Origin: Zelopaecilomyces penicillatus
Lineage: Eukaryota; Ascomycota; Sordariomycetes; Hypocreales; Pseudodiploosporaceae
Length of the DNA: 64,000 nucleotides
Direction: 5' to 3'
Assembly: GCA_005765155.1 (NCBI GenBank)
Contig: VCCP01000003.1
Span: 3,224,001-3,288,000 of the forward strand
Shown here: positions 11,907 through 21,251 of the stretch, in pieces
How the letters are laid out: each line of letters opens with the position of its first letter
Numbering within the stretch: the stretch's first letter is position 1
Made by a program: the position numbers and the translations under genes
Notes under the pieces: generated by a model
Told to the model about the DNA's origin: nothing
Database searches by the model: none
Seen by the model: the letters and a program-made list of their open reading frames with translations, nothing else

Positions 11907-13373
11907 ATGTCATCCCTGATCCTCCTCCGTTCTCGGCTGACCTCATCGAACTTGCGATCAGCCCGCTGCCTGCGCACAAACGTTGCTGCCTCTCGAAGCA
12001 GCAGCAACAGCAACAGCTTCCAGACGATCCCCCGTCGCCACGCCTCGAGCTCGTCAGGCACCAGCAACAATAATGGCTCTGCCTCCTTCAGCGGACTAAA
12101 GATCGCCGTGTACGGCAGCGCCCTGGCGGCGTCTCTATACGCCACGTACCTCTACACAACCGACACGCGGGCTTTTGTTCATCGCTGGGTCGTTCCCCCG
12201 CTGCTGCGTTGGGTCTACCCAGACGCCGAGGACGCTCACCACGCTGGCACCTCGGCTCTCAAGCTTCTCTACGAGCTTAACCTCCATCCACGAGAGCGCC
12301 AGAGCTCCCTTCTCACATCCTCAAGCCCGAACCTATCCGCTTCCGTTTTCGACACACAACTCGCCAATCCGATCGGTATCTCCGCCGGCCTCGACAAGGA
12401 CGCCGAAATTCCCGATGCCCTCTTCGCCCTAGGCGCCGGTGTTGTCGAGATTGGCGGCTGCACCCCACTACCACAGGCTGGCAACCTCAAACCCCGCGTC
12501 TTCCGAGTGCCTAACCTCGACGGCCTCATCAACCGCTATGGTCTCAACTCACGTGGCGCAGATGATGTCGCTATCCGGTTGCGAGACCGGCTGCGCAGGT
12601 TTGCGCGCACGGTGGGATTGAGCGAGGAGGAGGTTCTTAATGGAAATGCCGGCGTGCCTCCGGGGAGTCTGTTGCCAGGGCGCCTGCTCGCAGTACAGAT
12701 CGCCAAGAACAAGGACACAGACGAACGGGACGAAACGGCCGTGGCCGCAGACTACGTTTACTGCGCAAGGAGACTGTCCCGATACGCCGACGTGCTCGTT
12801 GTCAACGTCAGCAGCCCAAACACACCCGGCCTCCGCGATCTACAGGCCACCGGGCCCCTCACACGCCTCCTCACCGCCGTCGTCACCGAAGCCGCCCGAA
12901 CCGACCGAAAGACCCGCCCCAGAGTCATGGTAAAAGTCTCCCCCGACGAAGACGAAGACTCACAGCTTGAAGGCATCGTTCAGGCCGTCCAGGCCAGCGG
13001 CGTCGACGGCATCATCGTCGGCAACACCACCAAGCGGAGAACCGATCTCAACCCCACAGGCATCACCCTCACAGCCAAGGAGCACAGGTCGCTCATGGAG
13101 CAAGGTGGCTACTCTGGCCCCGCCATGTTCGAACGTACCCTCGACTTGGTCTCTCGGTACCGCAAGATATTAAACTCTCATTCCTATGCGGTGGGCGAGC
13201 ACAAGGGCGACGAGCAAAAAGTATTGTTTGCAACTGGCGGCATCACCAATGGCGAGCAGGCGCTCAAGGTGTTGAACGCTGGTGCTAGTGTGGCTATGGT
13301 CTACACGGGCATGGTGTACGGTGGCGCGGGCACGGTGACGAGAATTAAGAATGAGATGAGTGAGAAGATTTAG
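11907..13373 (+). CDS. Dihydroorotate dehydrogenase, mitochondrial class 2
   Basis: Intronless, 488 aa. It catalyses the ubiquinone-linked oxidation of dihydroorotate to orotate, the fourth step of de novo pyrimidine synthesis, at the inner mitochondrial membrane. The N-terminus (about 1-55) is Arg/Ser-rich and presequence-like, followed by a membrane segment around KIAVYGSALAASLYATYLY, which is diagnostic of class 2. The barrel shows ANPIGISAGLDKDAEIPDAL, VEIGGCTPLPQAGNLKPR, NRYGLNSRG, the active-site serine loop NVSSPNTPGLRDLQ (Ser near 302-303), VKVSPDEDEDS, IVGNTT and the FMN phosphate site TGGITNGEQA. The ATG at 11907 precedes the presequence; the frame further upstream has only GTG. An insertion near residues 225-245 is normal in fungi. 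Confidence 0.95.
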   Translation: MSSLILLRSRLTSSNLRSARCLRTNVAASRSSSNSNSFQTIPRRHASSSSGTSNNNGSASFSGLKIAVYGSALAASLYATYLYTTDTRAFVHRWVVPPLLRWVYPDAEDAHHAGTSALKLLYELNLHPRERQSSLLTSSSPNLSASVFDTQLANPIGISAGLDKDAEIPDALFALGAGVVEIGGCTPLPQAGNLKPRVFRVPNLDGLINRYGLNSRGADDVAIRLRDRLRRFARTVGLSEEEVLNGNAGVPPGSLLPGRLLAVQIAKNKDTDERDETAVAADYVYCARRLSRYADVLVVNVSSPNTPGLRDLQATGPLTRLLTAVVTEAARTDRKTRPRVMVKVSPDEDEDSQLEGIVQAVQASGVDGIIVGNTTKRRTDLNPTGITLTAKEHRSLMEQGGYSGPAMFERTLDLVSRYRKILNSHSYAVGEHKGDEQKVLFATGGITNGEQALKVLNAGASVAMVYTGMVYGGAGTVTRIKNEMSEKI

Positions 13374-13654
13374 AACCATGGTCAAAACCCATTGTAAGGA
13401 CTTGACGTCCCCCTTTTTTGTATTTTCATTTTTAGGGTGTATCTACTGGTTTTCGCCGTGGGCAAAATACGGGGAGTGGGCAGGAAATAAAGCCATAGTT
13501 TAGTCCCCTCGTTTGAGGTCTATATGCTCTTGTCCAGGAGGACTCTAAATTGCACAAACAGACTCAGAACTTGAAACAAAAAAAAACTTATCAATACTAA
13601 CATAGGCCGAACTTGGAGGCCACGTGAAGAAGAAAGAAGAAGGTGTTCACCTCG

Positions 13655-16600
13655 TCAGCCGCTCACATTGTTAGCCATGCCCCCATGAATCCGTCCCATC
13701 TCACTCTTCGCCACACCAACCGCCGCCTCCACATGAGCACGAAACTCGGGATCCTTTTCACTCTCCAAAGCGATGTTCTCATTGCGAATGATGTCCAGCG
13801 TGCCCCGAATCACATCGCAGTGGCTCTCAATCATTGTTCGAAGATTGACCTGAAAGCTGTTTGCCATGTCTCTCACCCTTCCTTTGAACTGCCTCATGTG
13901 GCCCTCAAACATGCTTTGGGGGCTGATAGCTGACCTGATGATGTCTTTGCGACGTCTATGACTTCCAGTCCCTACTCATCGAGGTTAGCTGTGTTTTCCC
14001 TCCTCAACAGTTGTGTATGGGTTGGATAGGTCATTAGGTGGTGACATGAGTGTAGACTTGCCGCCCTCGGATCTACACCTCTTGTAAGCTTGCTCCATAG
14101 CTTGACCAAATATTGAGGTGGGGAGGCCGGAGAGAGCATCAGTTCTCAGTAAACTATAAAGGTTAGCAATGTCGAATAACTACAAGAGCAAGGCTCAGAG
14201 AGTCAAACTTCTTACTCCAAGTCATCATCAAGTTTAAAGCAAAGATCCTCGAAATTAGCGATCATGAGCTGTGAGCGCGAGTTAAGAGCTTCGCTGAGAG
14301 TAGTTGTCGACTCGGATATCTCGCGCATCTCCCTCTCTGATTAAAGTTAGAGTCACAGGCCCCCACCCCCCATAAAAAAATAAGCACGAATGGAGGAGGG
14401 CATTCGCCTTGTGTTCTCTTACCAAGCAAATCGTATGCCCAGCTAGCAACATGGGATATCAGATCGATTATCGCTTCCTGGGCGGTACATAAAGAGCGAC
14501 TAAAGTCCTCAAATGGTTGATCCAAGTCCTGTATCATCCTAGACATGGCTTCCTCGTTCCAGTTGTGCCGCCCAGCTGTAGGAGTGCCCCAATTGCCATC
14601 GTGTCGACAAAATGCCGAGTAAGATGCTGCTCCTAAGTTAGCTACCCGTTTAATAATAACCTCTCAGCGAAGCATAAATACGATGAGACCACTATTAATG
14701 TCCCAATTAGCCTCTGCACTTGATCAAGTTTCTCTCCACCGCGGTGCTACTTACCCCATCCCATTCAGAGCATGCTTCAGATGCTGCGGAGCTCCAAGCT
14801 CGTACGCGCCGCTCTTCGAATGTCAGAATTAGCTGTACATACAATAGTATCAATCAAGCACTACACTCACGAGCGTATATCAGATCTTGAAAATCCTTCT
14901 TCATGTTTTCGCCAAATGAATTGACGTGCGAGTGCGGCCCAAGCAGATCCTAAGGCAGAATTAGTAAAGCAACAAATCTAAGCAGAAATCGGTTGTTGAC
15001 TACTTCTTTCAGCTTCCTCTCTAGAGTATTGAGCGTCTGCCGGATTAATGACTTTCGCTCTATGCTCATGTTTCCCGCACCTGACTGTACCCATAGCTCA
15101 ACGTCAGAGAGAAGCGCTGGAATGTCTTTTCTCAGATAGTTGTTAGCAATACGCAACTGGCTATTTGCTACCATTTCGATGCAGTGTTTTCGTATCTTGG
15201 ATATGCCGCTTAATTCGAGATATGGCTGGAAAGCATCTTTGCTCAGGGTGCGATGTGTCCAATAATCCTTATTACTGACACAAAACGCTTTCAATCCATT
15301 GGGGAACCTGTCCTTGTACTCCTTGTCTAAACTAGCTATCACGTTATGACTGCGCGTTTCCATGATATACTTCTTGAGTCTGTCGATCAAGAGATCAGTA
15401 AATCAGAAAACTTAGTCGCAAACATCTTCTTTGAACTTACTCAAATTCCCCTTGTTTCACAACCAAGCTAAATTGATTTTTAGCACATAATAGTTATAGG
15501 AGTGTGGAACCTAGGAGCTATTACTTAGCTGTCTCTTTGCGACGGAAGAGATTTATTGCAATCTCCTTTTCTTCTTCTGTGAGATCTTCAGAATCGTCCG
15601 TATATTCCTTGAGATCTTCCTCGATATTGCTTAAGTCATTCTTTCTTGTGTCAACAATATCAATCAGCTGCTTGATCGTTCTAGCTTGAACGCCATTCCA
15701 ATCCTTTTTGGTCTCTTCGGCTTGATATTCCTAGCATATTGTCAATAACGAAAAATAAGTCTACCTAAGGGCTAACCAACATCTGATCTTGTGCAAATGA
15801 TCCCAACATTTGATAGCTTCGCACGTCTCGCAAGTTCGAAAACACTCCTAACTCCGACGTCGGTGATAGCACGGCCGATGTTACATATTGCAAAGATTTC
15901 ATCACATTGGAGCAAATATCGCTCAGTAATTCGCTGTCTCGCGGAGTTCAAGTCCCGCAAACCTAGTACGATATAAGTATGTGGTCGACTGCGCGACTCA
16001 GGAGTGACAAACCAGGTAAATCGACCAGAACAAGCCCTTTGCTCAATATATGTGACTTAAGAAAAACTCTAGGGTGCTGTTTAGTCTTCCTAAGAATGGA
16101 GGTTAACCAAGACAGGGCAACTTACTTGATCTTTCGAATGTAAGGCCAGATCGCAGTGGTTTCTGTCGAGACAGTCTCCGAAGTAAGGTGCTTCAGAAGT
16201 TCGGAGCATTCCAAAAGCGTAGAGGCCGTTTTTCTTCCTGCAATATCTAATGGGAGCGATTGACGAGCCCACGACATCAACTTTGAACGTGCATTATCCT
16301 CACTCTCTTCAACGAGGTATTGTTCTTCAACCGGCCCGCAACGAAACATGGTGCGAAAGGTATCTAGAGCGAGGTTGGAACGCTGCTCCAACTCTGCTTT
16401 TTCGTTGCCTTCATTGCAAATATCCTGTCCATTAATATGATAATGCCGATACGCATCAAGCAAGTCGGTCAATTGGGCTGAGAGCTCCTCGATGCTGAAT
16501 GCGTCCACCTCAATGGCAAAGTTTTCTGTGTTATGATAGTGATATTCAGTCACGACACAAGTACAAGCTGCACCACTACTGCTCTGTGGGACTATTAGTT

Positions 16601-17476
16601 ACACTGGCAACATCGGCATTCATACAAAACCACTGACCGCTCGAGCAAGTTCATGACAGTCCAATAAGGAATTCAGCAGACTGCTCTTCCCTACAAATAA
16701 AGAACGCGGGATTAGCTATTTAATACTACCATATATTAATTCGAGATATACTCACCAACACCTGAATCACCTACGAAGCCCACAGTTCGCGAGGAGGGGC
16801 ATTGGAACTTTGCCAGACGCTCAGCGTCTGTATGGAGACGGCGGACGGTTGAATCTGGTTCATGGTGAATGGAGCTACTGCTAAGGGCATTTTTAAGCCC
16901 AGATATGGCACTTTTGGCGTCATTGAATCCTCTCTGGAAGGATGGCTCATTGAAGGGATCCCGTGGAGGTTCTTCGTCAGCAACCTCGTGCCTTGAAATC
17001 GACCGCCTTTGTTTTGGGCTGGACTTTCCAGACGAAACCTTGTTAATTTCGGGTTTGAGAAGAGACTTCTGGTCATCACAGCTGCTGCTAATTGCGTTCA
17101 TTGCAGTGGCCATGTCTGTCATCGCCATCGGGTCTGGTCTGGAGATGTGCAGGTCCGCCAGAAGACTATCCACACTCTCTGAGCCTTGACCATGCGCTGT
17201 CGCAGGGCTTGATGCATGTGATGCATTTGATGTGCTGGACAAGGTGGGTGGCGGGCTTAGCGATATCGACGGCGAAGAAGTTGGGGTGAATCTGTTTGTT
17301 GTGTAGTTTCTTTCAGTTGAATCTGGCGAGGCGTCTTCTATTGAAGGTCTTGGTATATCCTCTGTTGGAACTACTACCCGGGGACTAGACGAAGGTTCGT
17401 CATAGCCAATGCCAGCGCCACCGGCCTCATCAGTGACCGTAAGAGCATCGAGAGAGGAGACTATCGCTGAAGCCAT
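13655..17476 (-). CDS. Dynamin-like large P-loop GTPase (DUF7605-type)
   Basis: Thirteen exons in transcription order: 16756-17476, 16638-16690, 16126-16583, 16013-16089, 15781-15962, 15525-15730, 15441-15467, 15004-15379, 14871-14949, 14423-14632, 14216-14336, 14062-14153, 13655-13971. All phases agree and give 972 aa. About 225 residues of disordered Ser/Pro-rich leader precede the G domain. G1 is GFVGDSGVGKSSLLNSLLD, with Lys 242 across intron 1. G3 is DLPG (434-437) and G4 is TRSD (494-497). Further on come CRHDGNWGT and NWNEE, then a helical C-terminus with SHRRRKDIIRSAIS. The layout matches fungal nuclear-GTPase/SLIP-GC-like proteins. I infer GTP hydrolysis; the process is unknown. Uncertain points: the 14633-14870 intron could hide an exon, and the last intron uses a GC donor. 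It is co-oriented with the HET gene upstream. Confidence 0.8.
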
Positions 17477-18128
17477 TGAGAGTTGAAGCAAGGTTGATGT
17501 GCTGAAAGGAGTACTTAGGTCAGTCCACTGACAAAGCCTTACTCGACTAGATGTTCCATCAACAACTTACTTCGTTATAAATCTAAACGGTTGAATACAG
17601 TATGTAGTATGAGACTGGAGAAACTGCTAGGTCGAACGGAAGGGCTAGTGTAGTTGGTATTGTGTAACAGATAAAGTGGTCCGAAATGAGCCCTATTTTG
17701 GTAGCATGCAGTCCAGTTATATAGCAATGCCCTCGGCTAAACATAGCCCATCTGAAATGTATAGTAAGAGTGTTGTAATTGAGCCTCGGGCTCTGGCTTG
17801 TTTCTCGTACATAACCGCCTTGGCCGCAGGCCCGGTTTCCAAGGGTGGCTTGGGTTGCATCATGCATGGTCTGGCGACTTCGACCAATAGCGCAAACTCT
17901 TCAATGAACAACAGAACCAACACGCATATCTTTTGGCTGCTTAACTGGCCCATCTCACCCATGAGACATGAGGGGTTCCCCAGAGAGCAGAGAAAGATGT
18001 GCGGCCGCATCCTCTTGCGCCTCAGCCGTGCGGACTCTTTGCGGCTGGACCAAGCAACATGTAGGCGCCATTTCTGCTGCCCATGGTGTTGGTCAGAGTC
18101 ATGAGGCACAATATACAGATCCAGGCAG

Positions 18129-18151
18129 GGGTATTGTTTGAGACAATACCC
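18129..18151. repeat. Perfect 9-bp inverted repeat (hairpin 1)
   Basis: GGGTATTGT and ACAATACCC flank a 5-nt TTGAG spacer. It lies about 220 bp downstream of the HET stop codon, so it may be in that 3' UTR. Confidence 0.85.
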
Positions 18152-18158
18152 ACGGTTT

Positions 18159-18179
18159 TGGTTGCATGAAATGCAACCA
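18159..18179. repeat. Perfect 9-bp inverted repeat (hairpin 2)
   Basis: TGGTTGCAT and ATGCAACCA flank GAA, only 7 bp after hairpin 1. Two tight hairpins side by side suggest RNA structure or a transposon footprint. Confidence 0.85.
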
Positions 18180-18373
18180 TGCCCAAGAGAATCACTTGTT
18201 TAACATTCAGAATGTGTGGGATATGCGACAGTGGTAGGTGTGTTTACCCGCCGATAACTACTTCTCCTGTGACTAGAACCAATCGTTGCCGTAGATCTAA
18301 CTTTTAACAACCCGTCAGAAATCGCGCTGATTGCGGGCTGAAGCCTGGCTACCAGTTTGAATCGCCCATTTCT

Positions 18374-20293
18374 TTAGACCCCGTTCTGCTCTACGTCTTC
18401 TGGATCTGACACCTCCTCGCCATAGTTCTGTAGAAGACCCGCTTCTTCCTTAATTACTGCACTTGTTAATTTGCAGAGCTCATCCACCATTTCATAGCCA
18501 TCAAACACTATCTGCATTAAGCCAACGAAGCGCGGCTCTCTACCCTGAGTATTTCCTCTACTAGAACAGGGTAGTTTTTGAATAGTAACGAGTATACTTG
18601 CATCGACCCAAGAATAGCCCAGCCCATCGAAGTCGGATGCCTGAATGCAATGTGCCTTGGATGGGGCCCAGTCGCGAACAATTTTGCATAATGGGATGTA
18701 TGTTGGCTTATTGTCCACTACCTTTAGCACATTGGCGACATAAAATGCCACAAACCTTGCAGGTGATGTGCGGCGCTCTTTGAATACGAGTACTACTCCA
18801 TACAAGACTGGATCGTCCTCATCCACAAGCATGTCGTCATTACGTTTGGGAATCTGACGTGGTATGATGATTGGGAGAAGTGGTCGCTTTTGCTTGGATA
18901 GCTCCATGTCTGTATGTGCACCGTTTGGGAATATACCATACAACCGATGACTGTGTGGGTCACGGGGGAAGCAAAGGAAGAACGGGCTACCGGCCTCGCG
19001 AGGTTGCCATAGTGGGGCCGATATTGTGGAGGCAAACGGCTTCTTTATAACGATGCTTGTATTTGAGATCGTGGTTACCGGGTCAATAAACTTATCGATG
19101 CTAGGGATAGAGCTAGGATCCCATGTTTGATGTAGATTGGTGGTTTTGTCTGTGCCGTCGTCTTTTGGCCTCTTCAGTTGCAAAATCGTCTCTTTTGGGA
19201 CAAGCTGCACAGCAAAGAACTCTTGTGGCCACAGTAAGCGTGAAAATTGCCAGGCTCCAGGAGGACCGGCACGCTTGAGTGGAATCCAAATGCGAGATAT
19301 TGATCCTGTGTTTGATGAATCGCTGTCCCAGCAGTCTAATACACCAAAGACAAACTCTGGAAGCAGCGTCTTCACAAGAGGTACTGAGATTTGCAGGCCC
19401 GTGTTGGTCATTTGGAAAGGGTATGCGTGATGGAAGGAGCTGTAGTCTTTCTGTATCTGTGGAGCATTGCCAACAATGACATGTCGAGATTCGCAGAATT
19501 CCTTGGGTGATCGGGGAAGAAAGTCGGCATACCGAAGTTGCGAAGCCAAGAAACTATGGTCGGCATATTTACGAATAATTGCCTCCAGCAGGCGAGTGAA
19601 GGCTTCTGAACCTTCCCCGTACACAAGAGGCATGGTGATGTCAAATAATCCTAAAAGAGAATATGCTTGGTCCTCGATTCGGGTAGTCGCACGACGAGAT
19701 GCCCATGATAATCGCTGCGCGACACTGTAGCCTCGCAACGGGTTCGATTTAGTAAATTTTCCTCGGAGTAGGCACCAAGCAGCTATGCCTGTGGTTTCTG
19801 AGATAGGCAAAGCCAGGTCCACCTTGCTCCCAAGTTCCTGCCAGTCTTGTGAATAGAACTTGACTTCTCCTGGTGCAATCAACTCTTGAAGAGTCCAGCC
19901 TCGCGTAAACCAGCGTGACTCTCTAAAGGCGCTCCCGGCCTGGCTGCATTCTCTAATGCTGGCAAATGGCACATCCTCAAGAAAGGCGTAACAAACATGG
20001 GATCTTCTGTACCAAGTGAACATGGAATTCACGGCCTCAGATAACTCTGCTGAACTGGACTTGTCGATACAATTAGTGTCCACCCAGATGTATTCCAGGT
20101 CATCTTTGACGGCAAGGGCACAAGCATTTGCGATCTTTTTGTAACCTGGTTTAAAACGCCGGTTCTTGCGATCCTCCCAGTCCTGCAGCGAAACTTCACC
20201 ATCTGACCAGGTGTGGGATAGAATAGCATAGCGGGGTATGTTGATGTCGAAGAATTCTTCAAGATCCAGCGTTTTGGTGCAGATAAGTCTCAT
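18374..20293 (-). CDS. HET-domain (heterokaryon incompatibility) protein
   Basis: Intronless, 639 aa, starting at ATG 20293. The N-terminal HET domain spans about residues 20-160 with its three conserved blocks: YAILSHTWSDGEVSLQDW (22-39), YIWVDTNCID (68-77) and RWFTRGWTLQELIAP (127-141). The start MRLICTKTLDLEEF is typical of the HET-E/HET-D/HNWD-type class. The segment around residues 215-240 (EDQAYSLLGLFDITMPLVYG) is also conserved in HET proteins. No NACHT P-loop or WD repeats follow, so this is a stand-alone HET protein with an unrecognised C-terminal 400 residues. HET domains trigger cell death when fungi of different genotype fuse. Its trigger is unknown. Inverted repeats flank the gene on both sides. 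Confidence 0.92.
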   Translation of the reverse strand: MRLICTKTLDLEEFFDINIPRYAILSHTWSDGEVSLQDWEDRKNRRFKPGYKKIANACALAVKDDLEYIWVDTNCIDKSSSAELSEAVNSMFTWYRRSHVCYAFLEDVPFASIRECSQAGSAFRESRWFTRGWTLQELIAPGEVKFYSQDWQELGSKVDLALPISETTGIAAWCLLRGKFTKSNPLRGYSVAQRLSWASRRATTRIEDQAYSLLGLFDITMPLVYGEGSEAFTRLLEAIIRKYADHSFLASQLRYADFLPRSPKEFCESRHVIVGNAPQIQKDYSSFHHAYPFQMTNTGLQISVPLVKTLLPEFVFGVLDCWDSDSSNTGSISRIWIPLKRAGPPGAWQFSRLLWPQEFFAVQLVPKETILQLKRPKDDGTDKTTNLHQTWDPSSIPSIDKFIDPVTTISNTSIVIKKPFASTISAPLWQPREAGSPFFLCFPRDPHSHRLYGIFPNGAHTDMELSKQKRPLLPIIIPRQIPKRNDDMLVDEDDPVLYGVVLVFKERRTSPARFVAFYVANVLKVVDNKPTYIPLCKIVRDWAPSKAHCIQASDFDGLGYSWVDASILVTIQKLPCSSRGNTQGREPRFVGLMQIVFDGYEMVDELCKLTSAVIKEEAGLLQNYGEEVSDPEDVEQNGV

Positions 20294-20386
20294 GACGCCT
20301 GGATCCGGCCAGAGATTGATAGGCAGCCGCGAAATGCGTGGAGCTAGACCGCCACTGCGCGAGTAGCTTCGATGGCGTGAAGAAGC

Positions 20387-20456
20387 GTATAGAAGGTGTG
20401 TAACTTGTTGCCAAGCTACGATGCGGTTGAATGCAGTTTTGTCACACCTTCTATAC
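20387..20456. repeat. Perfect 14-bp inverted repeat upstream of the HET gene
   Basis: GTATAGAAGGTGTG (20387-20400) and its exact reverse complement CACACCTTCTATAC (20443-20456) enclose 42 bp. The 70-bp unit ends 94 bp upstream of the HET ATG, in its promoter or leader. No target-site duplication is evident. It could be a tiny MITE or a regulatory or RNA hairpin. Confidence 0.85.
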
Positions 20457-21105
20457 CCCGCGCTGGGGACGCCTCACTCATGCTGAGCACTGTCTACTGG
20501 GCAGGCTGCTGTTGAGGCTGCCTTGCATGATTAAATGCCGACTCCCAGAGGCAGAATTGGGCGTAACCAATTGAGCCATCTTCGCTTGCGCTTTTATTTC
20601 TCGTCATCGGCATATTGCGACCAGTCGTCCATCCCCCAATACGTTGTGATTCGGTACACAATTGGCGATGATCGATGTTCGACGCACAACGGCGATTGCA
20701 GATGGCGATGAGGCTTCTTGGTGATGATGAAATTACGGAATACTAATTGAAGTGATAGTTTTGCCAAGGCAATAAATAGCCTACTGATGGTACATTTATG
20801 TCAGGCCATTATGCCAAATGGGAAGGCGCGATTGCAGTGACGGTTATTGGCAACTACACGAGTTGTGCCTTCCTATGAGCCTCAGTGTAATTAGTGGTTA
20901 AGCCCGGGGAGTAAATCCGAGTATGGTTGGACAATTACAAGGTGCGGGTATTCGATTCGGGTATCCGTGGCGGGAATCCATCGTAATAATTCTACATAGT
21001 ACAGATTTGCAATTACTGATGAGGACAAATTAAATCATCACCTACTGATGATCTAAACTCTAATGGTGATGATAATGGGACTAGGGACCAGCAAAGCGGG
21101 AGTCC

Positions 21106-21112
21106 TATAAAG
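21106..21112 (+). promoter_or_regulatory. TATA box of the oxidoreductase gene
   Basis: TATAAAG lies 146 bp upstream of the ATG at 21252. A start about 30 bp on would give a leader near 115 nt. Confidence 0.45.
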
Positions 21113-21251
21113 CAAGGGCACTCGCCCATCTTCAAAGACTGTTAAATATCGTCAACAACAACTACACGCAATATCAGCAAGGCCTGAAACTCCAACGACC
21201 TTCTGACAGTGCCCAGATACACAATCAGATCAGTTAACATAACAATTGGCC

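Larger units (their letters stand above)
17477..18373. other. Intergenic region between HET and GTPase genes
   Basis: Both neighbours are on the minus strand, so this holds the HET 3' UTR and the GTPase promoter. Two perfect short hairpins lie at 18129-18179. Overlapping open frames at 17676-18109 start with non-ATG codons or lack protein character and are not called. Confidence 0.55.
20294..21251. other. Divergent promoter region, HET and oxidoreductase
   Basis: This is shared upstream DNA of two divergent genes. Besides the 70-bp inverted repeat it holds weakly pol III-like boxes near 20890-20970 that do not fold into a tRNA, and a TATA box close to the oxidoreductase. No coding frame is supported. 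Confidence 0.5.

Noticed and set aside
12175..12976. Open frames in other phases and on the minus strand within the dihydroorotate dehydrogenase gene
   Set aside because: Shadows of a GC-rich coding region with a clear family match on the plus strand.
17676..18109. Overlapping open frames of over 100 codons on both strands between the HET and GTPase genes
   Set aside because: Non-ATG start on the minus frame, no family-like motif on either, and the region carries UTR-like hairpins.
20885..20975. tRNA- or SINE-like sequence with A-box and B-box resemblance (TTAGTGGTTAAG and TATTCGATTCGGG)
   Set aside because: No acceptor, anticodon or T stems can be paired; the CGGGTAT units form a direct, not inverted, repeat.
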